Position numbers and translations under genes: made by a program. The notes below the pieces were generated by a model. That model was not told the origin of the DNA, ran no database searches, and saw nothing but the letters and a program-made list of their open reading frames with translations. A stretch of DNA of 19,209 bases from Lentisphaeria bacterium UBA1784 (GTDB taxonomy: Bacteria; Verrucomicrobiota; Lentisphaeria; Victivallales; Victivallaceae), in contig DCGG01000112.1 in the NCBI GenBank assembly GCA_002315455.1, forward strand, positions 3,770 through 22,978, written 5' to 3'. Of the stretch, positions 7,455 to 15,084 are shown one piece after another (within the stretch, counting starts at the first letter, position 1; every line of letters starts with the position of its first letter).

Positions 7455-9446
7455 ATGTTCTCCCGGATTTTAACGAGCGCCTTCGCTTCCACGCCCGTCA
7501 GCGACAGTACCGTTATGTTTCTACAGAATATTTTCACGCACTACGGCAATATGTTTTTCTATACCGCAGTCGCTACGTTTCTCTCCGGCCTTCTGACGCT
7601 GGGATGCGTTCACGTTCTGCCGAAACTGGGCTACATCGACATCCCACACGGCCGGCACATGCACAAAAAAACCACCCCCCGCGGCGGCGGCATCGCCATC
7701 GCCGTGACCTTTTTGGGGATCTCCTGGTACTATGCGCTCCGCTCCACGATCCTCCACGGAGATTCGACCGCCATGGACTACATGATCCGCTTCAGCATCC
7801 CCGCCGCGATTATTCTGATCGTAGGGATCATTGATGACCGCGTCGAACTCTCCAGCCTCGTCAAACTGATCGCGCAGATCGTCGCCGCCGTGCTGATTTA
7901 CTTTTTGGGAGGCGGCTTCTATCATCTGGCCAGCATCCCGCTGCCACTTTGGATTGGCATTCCTCTGACCGTGGTCTGGGTGGTTGGCATCATCAACGCC
8001 TTCAACCTGATCGACGGATTGGACGGGCTGGCCGCCGGATTGGCCTGCATCTCCTCGGCCACGCTGGTCTGCTGGTATATGTTCAGCGGGGCGCACTCCT
8101 CCGCCATGATTACCGTGGTGTTTCTCGGCGCATGTCTGGGATTTCTCCGCTACAACTTCCACCCGGCCAAGATCTTCATGGGGGACACCGGCAGCACTTT
8201 CATCGGATTGTTCTTCGCGTTTTCCAGTTCGATCCAGATCTCCAAGGCGGTCTCTCTTGCCGCGGTACTGTTGCCGTTGCTGGCCATGGGCGTGCCGCTC
8301 TTCGACACCACCCTCGCGGTGTGGCGGCGCGTGGTCCGCAAGTGGACCAATCCAAAATCCTCCGGCATCATGACCGGAGATCACGACCATCTGCACCACC
8401 GAATCAAACGGCAGACCCACGATGACCGCAAAACGGCATGGATCCTCTACGGGATCGCGCTGGTGTTCGGGCTGGTCTCGCTGATCCCCATGATGCTGCA
8501 GGTCAGCACCCCCATGGCGATCTTCCTGCTGGTGCTGGTGACGATGATGGCCGTGATGCGGCTGGCCAACGTGGAGATGCTGGTCTCCGCAAACTACTTT
8601 GTCAAAGGCTTTATCCATCCCTCGAGACGGTCGATTCTGGTGCAGATCCATCCTCTCCTTGATCTGGTGATGCTTTGGGCGGCCTATCTGATCGCCTTCT
8701 CCCTGATTTACGGATTTCAGGCGCAACTGCTCTATCGGTACACCTTCCCGATCCTTGCTCCCTTTGTGATCTGCTTCGTGGTTTCCGGCGTCTACCGGAC
8801 CTTCTGGCTTCGCAGTTCCATCAATCGGTACTTTCTGCTTCTGAAGGCGTTCATGCTGGCCGGAGCGGTTGGTTTTCTGGTGTTCTACGCGCTCTACCAT
8901 ACCGGGATCTGCGCCATCCGTTCCTCGCCGCGGGGGATCGTGGCGTGCTACCTGCTCTTCTGTCTGCTGGCGATTTTCTTCATCGGAACGGAACGCTTCC
9001 TCATGCGTTATCTGGAGAGTTTCGGATTCCGGAATTTCTATCTGAAGGCGCAGGAGGATTCGGAGATGCGCCACACTCTGATCATCGGCGGAGGACTGCA
9101 TTGCCGTCTCTATCTGAACTGGCTTTTCTGCCACTGTTACGCGGGGAATCCCACCGTCATCACCGGCATCGTGGATGACGATCATCAGCTCCGGCACTGG
9201 AACGTCTATGGATTTCCCGTCTTGGGCAGCACCTATGAACTGGAAGACATCTTCATCAAACACCCCATCGACAGTATCGTCATCACGCCCAGCAATCTGT
9301 CTCAGAAGGCCTACGCGCGGATCATCGCCTTCTGCGACAATCACAAACTCAAGGTGAGCTACTTCATCGCGCAGGAAAACGACAATCCGCCCTCTGGCTT
9401 CATCTGTGATCAGGAATCCTCCGGGCAGGAGGAGCAAGACCTGTGA
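7455..9446 (+). CDS. WecA/MraY-like sugar-phosphate transferase fused to WbpM/WcaJ-type N-terminal region
   Basis: This 663-residue polytopic membrane protein has two parts. Residues about 30-370 form a glycosyltransferase of the WecA/TagO/MraY superfamily, which moves a sugar-1-phosphate from a UDP-sugar to a polyprenyl phosphate. Its metal and substrate motifs are all visible: the aspartate pair D127-D128 in GIIDD, NLIDGLDGLAAG (184-195), FMGDTGS (241-247) and the histidine motif HDHLHH (310-315). Residues about 395-660 hold roughly four membrane helices, a segment GVYRTFWLRSSINRYFLLLKA, and a Rossmann-like domain starting IIGGG at 543 (then GIVDDD, YGFPVLGS, DSIVITPS). That arrangement matches the N-terminal half of WbpM/CapD dehydratases and WcaJ-type transferases, but neither the dehydratase nor the WcaJ catalytic domain follows. 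It probably starts synthesis of a lipid-linked surface glycan; the second part may be regulatory. AGAGGGG (7443-7449) precedes the ATG; an internal ATG at 7515 is an alternative. Confidence 0.88.
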   Translation: MFSRILTSAFASTPVSDSTVMFLQNIFTHYGNMFFYTAVATFLSGLLTLGCVHVLPKLGYIDIPHGRHMHKKTTPRGGGIAIAVTFLGISWYYALRSTILHGDSTAMDYMIRFSIPAAIILIVGIIDDRVELSSLVKLIAQIVAAVLIYFLGGGFYHLASIPLPLWIGIPLTVVWVVGIINAFNLIDGLDGLAAGLACISSATLVCWYMFSGAHSSAMITVVFLGACLGFLRYNFHPAKIFMGDTGSTFIGLFFAFSSSIQISKAVSLAAVLLPLLAMGVPLFDTTLAVWRRVVRKWTNPKSSGIMTGDHDHLHHRIKRQTHDDRKTAWILYGIALVFGLVSLIPMMLQVSTPMAIFLLVLVTMMAVMRLANVEMLVSANYFVKGFIHPSRRSILVQIHPLLDLVMLWAAYLIAFSLIYGFQAQLLYRYTFPILAPFVICFVVSGVYRTFWLRSSINRYFLLLKAFMLAGAVGFLVFYALYHTGICAIRSSPRGIVACYLLFCLLAIFFIGTERFLMRYLESFGFRNFYLKAQEDSEMRHTLIIGGGLHCRLYLNWLFCHCYAGNPTVITGIVDDDHQLRHWNVYGFPVLGSTYELEDIFIKHPIDSIVITPSNLSQKAYARIIAFCDNHKLKVSYFIAQENDNPPSGFICDQESSGQEEQDL

Positions 9447-9448
9447 GA

Positions 9449-9485
9449 TCCGCCGCTCCCGGAGTTCAACTCCAGAGCAGGCGGA
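9449..9485 (+). terminator. Stem-loop directly after the fusion glycosyltransferase gene
   Basis: Three bases after the stop codon, TCCGCC (9449-9454), GCTC (9455-9458) and GGAG (9461-9464) pair with CTCC (9470-9473), GAGC (9475-9478) and GGCGGA (9480-9485). This gives 14 base pairs interrupted by small bulges and a TTCAA loop. No U-tract follows directly, so it may act as an RNA 3'-end stabiliser or together with the terminator at 9494-9527. Confidence 0.5.
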
Positions 9486-9493
9486 CGGACGAC

Positions 9494-9527
9494 AAAAAAT
9501 CCCGGACGTGGTTCCGGTATTTTTTTT
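9494..9527. terminator. Bidirectional intrinsic terminator between convergent genes
   Basis: CCGGA (9502-9506) pairs with TCCGG (9513-9517) around a six-base loop. The stem extends past one C/T mismatch into an A-tract (9494-9499) pairing with a T-run (9520-9527). Because A's precede and T's follow, it can end transcripts from both sides: the plus-strand fusion glycosyltransferase and the long minus-strand operon ending at 9574. Confidence 0.75.
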
Positions 9528-9573
9528 GCCGTCACGGGGGAGCAGGATCTCCACGCTTTGTGTGAAAGGACGG

Positions 9574-10374
9574 TTATTTTGCCAGAGCGGCAGAGGGGAG
9601 CAGACCCTCGTCCAGCAGATCGTCGTAGAAGGAACGGCCCCTCAGGATCGACAGAAACTTCGCAAGCCTGGGATCTTTCTCCGGGAGCCGGCTCACCAGC
9701 ACGATCCGGCGGCTGAAGGGATATTTCCCCGCGCGGATGCTCTGCAATCCCGGCATGACGCCATCCACGGCGAGTGGATACATCTCTTCGGGATAGAGAT
9801 CCTGATAGCGGCCGATGACCAGAGATTTCGGATCCGTGGAGGCCAGCAGAAGCAATTCCGTAAGCGATCCCAGTTCATAATATCCCTTAGGGAGCGCCTG
9901 CTTCAGCAGCCGCTCCGCTGTCCCGCGGCCCTGCCCGCCCGCTTTTACCCGGTAACGATGAACTCCGGCCGGATCGCCCGTCAACTTCTCCCAAGTGGGC
10001 GCGGCGCCCACCAGCAGCGCCACGGCGTCTTTCTGCGTGATCTTCTGCAGGGAGTTCTGGGTATTGGCGTAGAGAACCAAAGCCTCCGAAGCAAGTTCCA
10101 AACTGGCCGCCGCCTTGAAATCCGCCGGGAGATCCGGAGCATCCAGCACAAGTACCGCCGCATCCCCGGCCTGGAGTTTATCCAAGCCCCACGCGGCATC
10201 CCGGCGATCCACCGAAACCGTGCAGTCAGCGGCTTTGCTCAGCGCAAAACTGGCTCCCCGCAACGCGAGGACTCCGCCGCCGGTGGCGTCGATGATGGAA
10301 AAGTCCGCCGCCGGCAGAAGGAGCGCGGCACAGCAGACCGCAAACAAACTCGTCCGCAGAATGGAATAGCTCAC
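9574..10374 (-). CDS. PstS-like periplasmic substrate-binding protein (orphan)
   Basis: This is an exported protein of 266 residues, related to the PBP-like domain of phosphate-binding PstS proteins. I chose the GTG at 10372-10374: it overlaps the hisC stop in a GTGA, has GGGAG 8 bases upstream, and starts a good signal peptide (SYSILRTSLFAVCCAALLLPA, cleaved before ADF); the longer open frame reads only out-of-frame hisC sequence. Matching features are SEALVLYANTQNSLQKITQKDAVALLVG (compare the PstS segment ending in the I-F-x-G-x-x-x-W motif), APTWEKLTG, and the later VDGVMPGLQSIRAGKYPFSRRIVLV, which resembles the PstS 'SGKYPLSRPL' element. No pst transporter genes are near, so the ligand and partner are unknown. 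It is the last gene of the lolC-lolD-hisC run and ends just before the shared terminator. Confidence 0.8.
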   Translation of the reverse strand: MSYSILRTSLFAVCCAALLLPAADFSIIDATGGGVLALRGASFALSKAADCTVSVDRRDAAWGLDKLQAGDAAVLVLDAPDLPADFKAAASLELASEALVLYANTQNSLQKITQKDAVALLVGAAPTWEKLTGDPAGVHRYRVKAGGQGRGTAERLLKQALPKGYYELGSLTELLLLASTDPKSLVIGRYQDLYPEEMYPLAVDGVMPGLQSIRAGKYPFSRRIVLVSRLPEKDPRLAKFLSILRGRSFYDDLLDEGLLPSAALAK

Positions 10375-11432
10375 AGATAGAACTCCCGCAGGATCTGAAG
10401 CAACCGCCCGATCTCGCCGGGCGTCCCGATGGAAATCCGGAGAAAACGCCCCGTCACCGGCCCCGGGAAATACCGGACGATCACCGCGTGTTCCCGCAGG
10501 ATCTTGAAACACCGCTCGCCATTGCCATCCGGCGGCGCGGCAAAGAGGAAGTTGCTCTGGGAGGGGATCACGGTGAACTTCAGCGATTTGAGGTCCTTGG
10601 CCAACTGTTCCCGGGATTCCCTGATCCGGGCGCAGCAGTGCTCCAAGTGTTCCGTATCAAGGAAGGCGGCAAGTCCCAGCGCCTGCGCGATGCGGTCCAC
10701 GTTGTAGGAGTCCTTCAACTTCATCAGTCCGTCGATGACCGAGGCCTCCGCCACCGCATAGCCGAGGCGGACCCCGGCCATGGAGTAACTCTTGGAGAAG
10801 GTCCGCATCACGATCACGTTGGGCAGACGCGCCGCAAAATCCATGCAGTTGTCATCGGCGAAGTCCGCGTAGGCTTCGTCAATGACCACGATCCCGTCGA
10901 AGGAGCGGCAAATCTCCTCCATCTGCGCCTTGGGGATCACGTTCCCGGTGGGGGCGTTGGGACGGGGGATCACCAGCAGATTGGCGGGTGCCGCCTGCTT
11001 GAGAAAATCCTCCGGCAGGGAGAAATCCGTCTTGTTCAACTGGATCCGGATCACCGACGCGCCCTGCATGGCTGCCAGCACCGGATAGAGGGAGTAACTG
11101 GGGTCCAGCACTGCCGCGCTTTGTTCAGGCGAGGTGAAGGCACGGAAAATCATGGTCAGCAGATCATCCGAACCGTTGCCGACGATTACGTTCTCCATGG
11201 CGACGCCGTACCGCTCTGCAACCGCTTTGCGGAGGCCGTCTGCGGTGGGGTCCGGATAGAGCCTGAGCGTTGCGGAATCGAAGTGCTTCAGCGCCTCCAT
11301 CACCTTGGCGGAGGGCGGATAGGGATTCTCATTGGTGTTGATCTTCACCAAATCAGGCATCTTGGGCTGTTCTCCGGGGACGTAGCCGGAAAGGGCGTCG
11401 ATCTCCGGTCGGAAATAGGATTTTTTCATCAT
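10371..11432 (-). CDS. hisC: Histidinol-phosphate aminotransferase
   Basis: This is a class I/II PLP-dependent aminotransferase of 353 residues, the usual HisC length, converting imidazole-acetol phosphate to histidinol phosphate in histidine synthesis. Visible landmarks are INTNENPYPPS near the N terminus, GNGSDD (86-90, cofactor phosphate region), RPNAPTG with N159, VIDEAY with D185 and Y188, and TFSKSYSMAGVRLGY with the PLP lysine K214; FLRISIG near the end carries the substrate carboxylate-binding arginine. The start ATG overlaps the lolD stop (ATGA, 11429-11432), with GGAG inside the end of lolD; a second ATG follows immediately. It overlaps the PstS-like gene by 4 bases. Other his genes are not in the window. 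Related aromatic aminotransferases look similar, so activity on other substrates is possible. Confidence 0.93.
   Translation of the reverse strand: MMKKSYFRPEIDALSGYVPGEQPKMPDLVKINTNENPYPPSAKVMEALKHFDSATLRLYPDPTADGLRKAVAERYGVAMENVIVGNGSDDLLTMIFRAFTSPEQSAAVLDPSYSLYPVLAAMQGASVIRIQLNKTDFSLPEDFLKQAAPANLLVIPRPNAPTGNVIPKAQMEEICRSFDGIVVIDEAYADFADDNCMDFAARLPNVIVMRTFSKSYSMAGVRLGYAVAEASVIDGLMKLKDSYNVDRIAQALGLAAFLDTEHLEHCCARIRESREQLAKDLKSLKFTVIPSQSNFLFAAPPDGNGERCFKILREHAVIVRYFPGPVTGRFLRISIGTPGEIGRLLQILREFYL
10383..10387 (-). promoter_or_regulatory. Ribosome binding site inside hisC, decides GTG start
   Basis: On the minus strand GGGAG lies 8 bases before the GTG at 10374, within the last codons of hisC. 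It supports coupled initiation of the PstS-like protein at the GTGA overlap. Confidence 0.6.
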
Positions 11433-12127
11433 CGTTTCTCCATGGATTGCAAGGTACCGTTCTGCAGTTCCAGAACGGTCGTCGCCCGGGAGGCGATCTC
11501 CCGGTTGTGGGTTATCATCAGGATCGTGCGGGAGGGCTCCTCCGCAAGAAGTTCGGCAAAAAGGTCCAGAATCCCCTCCCCCGTCTTCGCATCGAGGTTG
11601 CCGGTGGGTTCATCCGCCAACAGAAGTTCGGGGCGGTTGATCAGCGCCCGGGCGATGGCCGCCCGCTGCTGTTCGCCGCCGGAAAGTTCCGCGGGCCGGT
11701 GGGTCCGGCGGTGGTCCAGCCCCACCCGGGAGATCAGAGCACGCGCCTGCTCCCGGGCCTTCCCTGCGGAACTTCCGACCAAACGGGCCGGCAGCGCCAC
11801 GTTCTCCTCCACCGTCAATTCAGGAAAGAGGTGATAGGACTGAAAGATGAACCCCAGATGAAGCGCCCGGAACTTCGCCGCTTCTTTCCGGGAAAACGAG
11901 GAGACGTCCACTCCGCCGATGACCACGCTTCCGGCATCCGGCCGTTCCAGCACTCCGATCAGATTGAGCAGCGTGGTCTTGCCGCTGCCGGAGGCACCGT
12001 AGATACAGCACCACTCCCCCCGGTTCAGGGAGAGGTCCACTCCCGTCAGCACGTCGAGAACGTTGTTTCCGGTGCGGTAACTCCGCCGGACTCCGGAGAG
12101 TTCCAAGATCGATCCCAGCTCTGCCAT
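11429..12127 (-). CDS. lolD: Lipoprotein-releasing ABC transporter ATP-binding protein
   Basis: This is a 232-residue ATPase of the MacB/LolD family. It has Walker A GASGSGKT (44-51), the Q-loop glutamine at 96 (FIFQSYHLFPELTVEENV), the signature LSGGEQQR (148-155), Walker B LLLADEP (168-174), the D-loop NLDA and a switch histidine in MITHN. LolD powers extraction of outer-membrane lipoproteins from the inner membrane and their hand-over to LolA. The start lies 1 base after the lolC stop, and the stop overlaps hisC, so it is coupled on both sides. The adjacent LolC/E-type permease makes the Lol assignment stronger than a generic MacB-type ATPase would be. Confidence 0.93.
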   Translation of the reverse strand: MAELGSILELSGVRRSYRTGNNVLDVLTGVDLSLNRGEWCCIYGASGSGKTTLLNLIGVLERPDAGSVVIGGVDVSSFSRKEAAKFRALHLGFIFQSYHLFPELTVEENVALPARLVGSSAGKAREQARALISRVGLDHRRTHRPAELSGGEQQRAAIARALINRPELLLADEPTGNLDAKTGEGILDLFAELLAEEPSRTILMITHNREIASRATTVLELQNGTLQSMEKR

Positions 12128-12128
12128 T

Positions 12129-13394
12129 TTATTCGTACCTCAACGCTTTGGCAGGATCCAGTCGCGCCGCCCGCAACGCGGGAACCACCGCTCCCACCGT
12201 GCAGAGCAGAACGCTGGCCGCCACCACAAAGATCACATCTCCCGGCACAATGTGCGCAGGCAATTCATTGAAAAAATAGAATTCCGGAGGAAACAGATCC
12301 GCATGGAACCACTTGGAGATCAGATCCAGAATGTCGTTCCGGAAGGCAATGACCAGCACTCCCAGCAGAGTCCCGGCGCCGCTCCCGGCCACGCCGATCA
12401 GCAATCCCTGAAAGAGAAAGACCCGGGTCACAGTTCCGTCCCCGGCGCCCAGAGCCTTCAGCAACCCGATCTCCCGGGTCTTCTGATAGACGCTGGTGAT
12501 CAGGGTGTTGGCAATGCTGAACGCCGCCACCAGCACGATGAAGATCAGCAGAAAGAACATCATGCGTTTCTCCACCGCGAGCACCCCAAGCAACTGCCGG
12601 TTGTTCTCCTCCCACGTCGTCACCGAGAGAAGCGGCAACGCTTCGCGGAGTTGACCGATCAGTTTCTGCTGCCGGAAGGGATCCTTCCCCCAGCCGTAGA
12701 TGCTGGTGGCCGCGCCCCAAGGCAGTTCAAAGAGTTCCGCAGCGTCGTCGGGAGAGGCGAAAACAATCATCTTGTCAAAGTCGTATTTCCCCATGGAATA
12801 GACCCCGGCCACCGTCACCTCCATGGGCAGATAGGCGGAACCGCTCTGATCGAACTCCACTCCGCCCTCCGGCTTGAACCGCACCATCTCCGCCAGCCGA
12901 CGGGAAGAGTGCAGCAGGACCTTGTCACCCACGCTGACCCCCCAGCGAGCCGCCATGGGCGCTCCGATCAACACCCGACGCCCATCGGTCTTGAGCGAAC
13001 CGCTCCGCAGATTGGTATCCAGATGGAGGTGGGCCTTCAGGGCATTCGTGTCGGCGGCGAGGACCACTACCTGCGTATCCAGTTGGCGGCGGCCGTATTG
13101 TACGAGGACCGGTCCTTGGATCACCGGCGCCGCCTCCGCCCCCAAGCGCTTCACCTGCGCGATGGCGTAGGAGGGGTCCCCCATGACGTAGCGGGGATTC
13201 CGGATCTGAAAGTGAGCCTGCGTCTCGATGAGTTTGTTCTTCATCAGATCCGTGAAACCGGTCATCACGGCCAGCACCACGATCAGCACCGCCACGCCCA
13301 GCGTCACCCCCAGAATACTGGTCAAAGTGATGAGGGACACCGCATTGCGGCCCGGTTTCAGATATTTACCGGCTAAAAAAAGTTCCGTCAGCAT
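12129..13394 (-). CDS. lolC: Lipoprotein-releasing permease (LolC/LolE family)
   Basis: This is a 421-residue inner-membrane permease with the FtsX/MacB fold: one membrane helix near residues 18-46, a periplasmic domain (about 50-270) and three helices near 275-302, 325-352 and 384-408. Family landmarks include FLAGKYLKPGRNAVSLITLTSILGVTLGV at the start, the coupling segment YQKTREIGLLKALGAGDG (303-320) that contacts LolD, and FPPEFYFFNELPAHI before the last helix. Only one permease is present beside lolD, so the transporter is probably built from two copies or resembles the merged LolF type; a second permease could lie elsewhere. The start has only a weak ribosome site (GGGAAACGG). A promoter lies just upstream, inside the end of the preceding gene. 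Confidence 0.92.
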   Translation of the reverse strand: MLTELFLAGKYLKPGRNAVSLITLTSILGVTLGVAVLIVVLAVMTGFTDLMKNKLIETQAHFQIRNPRYVMGDPSYAIAQVKRLGAEAAPVIQGPVLVQYGRRQLDTQVVVLAADTNALKAHLHLDTNLRSGSLKTDGRRVLIGAPMAARWGVSVGDKVLLHSSRRLAEMVRFKPEGGVEFDQSGSAYLPMEVTVAGVYSMGKYDFDKMIVFASPDDAAELFELPWGAATSIYGWGKDPFRQQKLIGQLREALPLLSVTTWEENNRQLLGVLAVEKRMMFFLLIFIVLVAAFSIANTLITSVYQKTREIGLLKALGAGDGTVTRVFLFQGLLIGVAGSGAGTLLGVLVIAFRNDILDLISKWFHADLFPPEFYFFNELPAHIVPGDVIFVVAASVLLCTVGAVVPALRAARLDPAKALRYE

Positions 13395-13432
13395 GTTCCG
13401 TTTCCCAAATCCGTTTTTTCCGTCGTCTGCAT

Positions 13433-13461
13433 AATATACTCAAAATCATGCGCTACCGCAA
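13433..13461 (-). promoter_or_regulatory. Sigma70-like promoter of the lolC-lolD-hisC unit
   Basis: The minus strand reads TTGCGG (-35, 13456-13461), a 17-base spacer and TATATT (-10, 13433-13438) followed by ATGC. The -35 box is formed by the last two codons of the preceding glycosyltransferase gene. Transcription would start near 13426, about 32 bases before the lolC ATG. No terminator separates the two genes, so read-through from upstream can add to this promoter. Confidence 0.55.
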
Positions 13462-15084
13462 ACGGTAAAAGCGGATTTTTTCCGATTTCTCCCTATTCCA
13501 GCAGGACCAAAGGGCGTTCCCGTCCCCCACGCCCACGGCAAAAATGCCGCCGGAGAGCGTACCCTCCGGAGTCTCGAGGGAGACGTTGAGCCACAGATTC
13601 AGCCGGAGCATCGGCACACCCCCCGGGAAGAGGCGCCGCTGAACGTTTTTGCACTCCTCCTGCGGCACCGGAGTGAGCACAACGATCACCATCTCCCCGG
13701 AAGCAGGGGCCGACGTCACTTCCTCCAAGCGGTAGAGGCGTCCCCGGACGGAACCAGCCTTCACCGGCATGCCCTTCACGCCGCTGGGAAGTGCTTTCTC
13801 CGAAAAGTTCGCATCGGAGCCGTTGATCCCGTTTCCCGCACCAAGCATCAGCAATCCGGCGTGCTCCGGGCAGTAGAGCCGGTCGAAGTAATCATCCAGT
13901 GCCGCCTTGCGGAAAACGCTCTTCAGGATCAGACCCACGTGGGCGGGATAGACCACGAAGGTGTCCTGCGGCACCTGCTCCTTTGCCGCGCCGAGGACGG
14001 CACCCCAGTCCGGGGTCCGCCAGCGAGGGAACTCCATTACAAATCCCCACAGGATCAACAGCGCAAGCAGGATCGCGATCAGCGGGCGCTGTTGTCGCGC
14101 GACACTTCTGGCAATCCGGGTCAGAAGGGCCTCCGCGCCGATCCCCGCCGCAAAGGCCAGCGGGACCGATCCCGGCAGATAGACCCGCACCGGTCCGCAC
14201 CGGGTGATGACGGCGGCAAAGAGCGGCAAGAGAAGCGGCAGAAGGAGCGGCAACGTCTTCCGGGGCATCAGCACCCACCCCAAAAGCGCCAGCAACACCA
14301 CGGGGTAGAAAGCAAGCCACACGGTACACTCCCACAGAAACCGGGGGAGTCTCCGCAAAGTCACCGCTTCGCCCCACGCCCGGGCGGTCTGCAATTCGGG
14401 GGCGACCCATGCGAGGTAGCCCACCGTCACGGCGGCGGCGAAAATGAGCGCGAACCATGGGAAGGCGCGCCCCCGCTTGCGAAGGATGAGCCACGCCGCT
14501 CCGCCGGAGACGAGATACATGACGGAACTGCTCAAGGTGAGAACCGCTCCCGCCGCGCCGACGAACATCAGCGCTCCGCAGAGAATGCGCCGGACTGCCG
14601 GACGTTTGGAGGGCTTCCCGTACCACGCCAGCCCGCAGAAAAAGAACCCGAGGAGGGCGATCTGCATGCTGTACCCCCGCGCCAGTTGGGAGTAGACCGC
14701 AAGCGGCGCGGAAAACGTCAGAATCAGCATGGTCCAGCAGGAGGCACTCCGCCCCCGCCACGCCAGCATGACGCTTCCCCACGCCAGCACCGCGAGAATT
14801 CCGGCGACAAGGGACGGCAGACGGATGCACCACGCGGGAGCCCCGTCCCGGGCAATGGCTTTGACGGCGAGGGTGTTCAGCGGGTGGTTGTTGGGGAGCG
14901 CGAGAGCGTGCAAAATCTCCCCCGCCGGCCGGTTGGCAAACTCGTGGAGGGTGAAGATCTCGTCGTACTCCAGCGGTTTGCCCATCTCGGTGAGCCGGAA
15001 CAGAAGGGCGATCAGGATCAGCGTTCCCAAGGCTCCGAATCGGAGCCACCCATTCCGGGAAAATCTGCGGATCAAGCCGTCCAT
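13453..15084 (-). CDS. GT-C fold membrane glycosyltransferase (GT39/ArnT-like)
   Basis: This is a 543-residue polytopic protein with many hydrophobic helices between residues 15 and 345 and a C-terminal soluble part (about 350-540). The first loop holds EYDEIFTLHEF with the acidic pair D41-E42, where GT-C enzymes (PMT, ArnT and relatives) keep their catalytic or metal-binding acidic residue, and NNHPLN (65-70), also typical of this group. Such enzymes take a sugar from a polyprenyl-phosphate donor and place it on a periplasmic acceptor (protein, lipid A or glycan); which one applies here is unknown. The ATG overlaps the dxr stop by one base (TGATG), which I prefer over the longer frame that runs back into dxr. 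The link to dxr, an isoprenoid gene, and to the polyprenyl-phosphate transferase at 7455 is suggestive only. Confidence 0.83.
   Translation of the reverse strand: MDGLIRRFSRNGWLRFGALGTLILIALLFRLTEMGKPLEYDEIFTLHEFANRPAGEILHALALPNNHPLNTLAVKAIARDGAPAWCIRLPSLVAGILAVLAWGSVMLAWRGRSASCWTMLILTFSAPLAVYSQLARGYSMQIALLGFFFCGLAWYGKPSKRPAVRRILCGALMFVGAAGAVLTLSSSVMYLVSGGAAWLILRKRGRAFPWFALIFAAAVTVGYLAWVAPELQTARAWGEAVTLRRLPRFLWECTVWLAFYPVVLLALLGWVLMPRKTLPLLLPLLLPLFAAVITRCGPVRVYLPGSVPLAFAAGIGAEALLTRIARSVARQQRPLIAILLALLILWGFVMEFPRWRTPDWGAVLGAAKEQVPQDTFVVYPAHVGLILKSVFRKAALDDYFDRLYCPEHAGLLMLGAGNGINGSDANFSEKALPSGVKGMPVKAGSVRGRLYRLEEVTSAPASGEMVIVVLTPVPQEECKNVQRRLFPGGVPMLRLNLWLNVSLETPEGTLSGGIFAVGVGDGNALWSCWNREKSEKIRFYRLR

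Noticed and set aside
7521..9554. 677-codon minus-strand frame opposite the fusion glycosyltransferase
   Set aside because: It is antisense to a gene with all catalytic motifs and has the same shadow composition (DHRHHGD-rich), with no recognisable domain.
10375..10512. Longer start for the PstS-like protein
   Set aside because: The extension is out-of-frame hisC sequence; the GTG at 10374 has a ribosome site, a stop-start overlap and a proper signal peptide.
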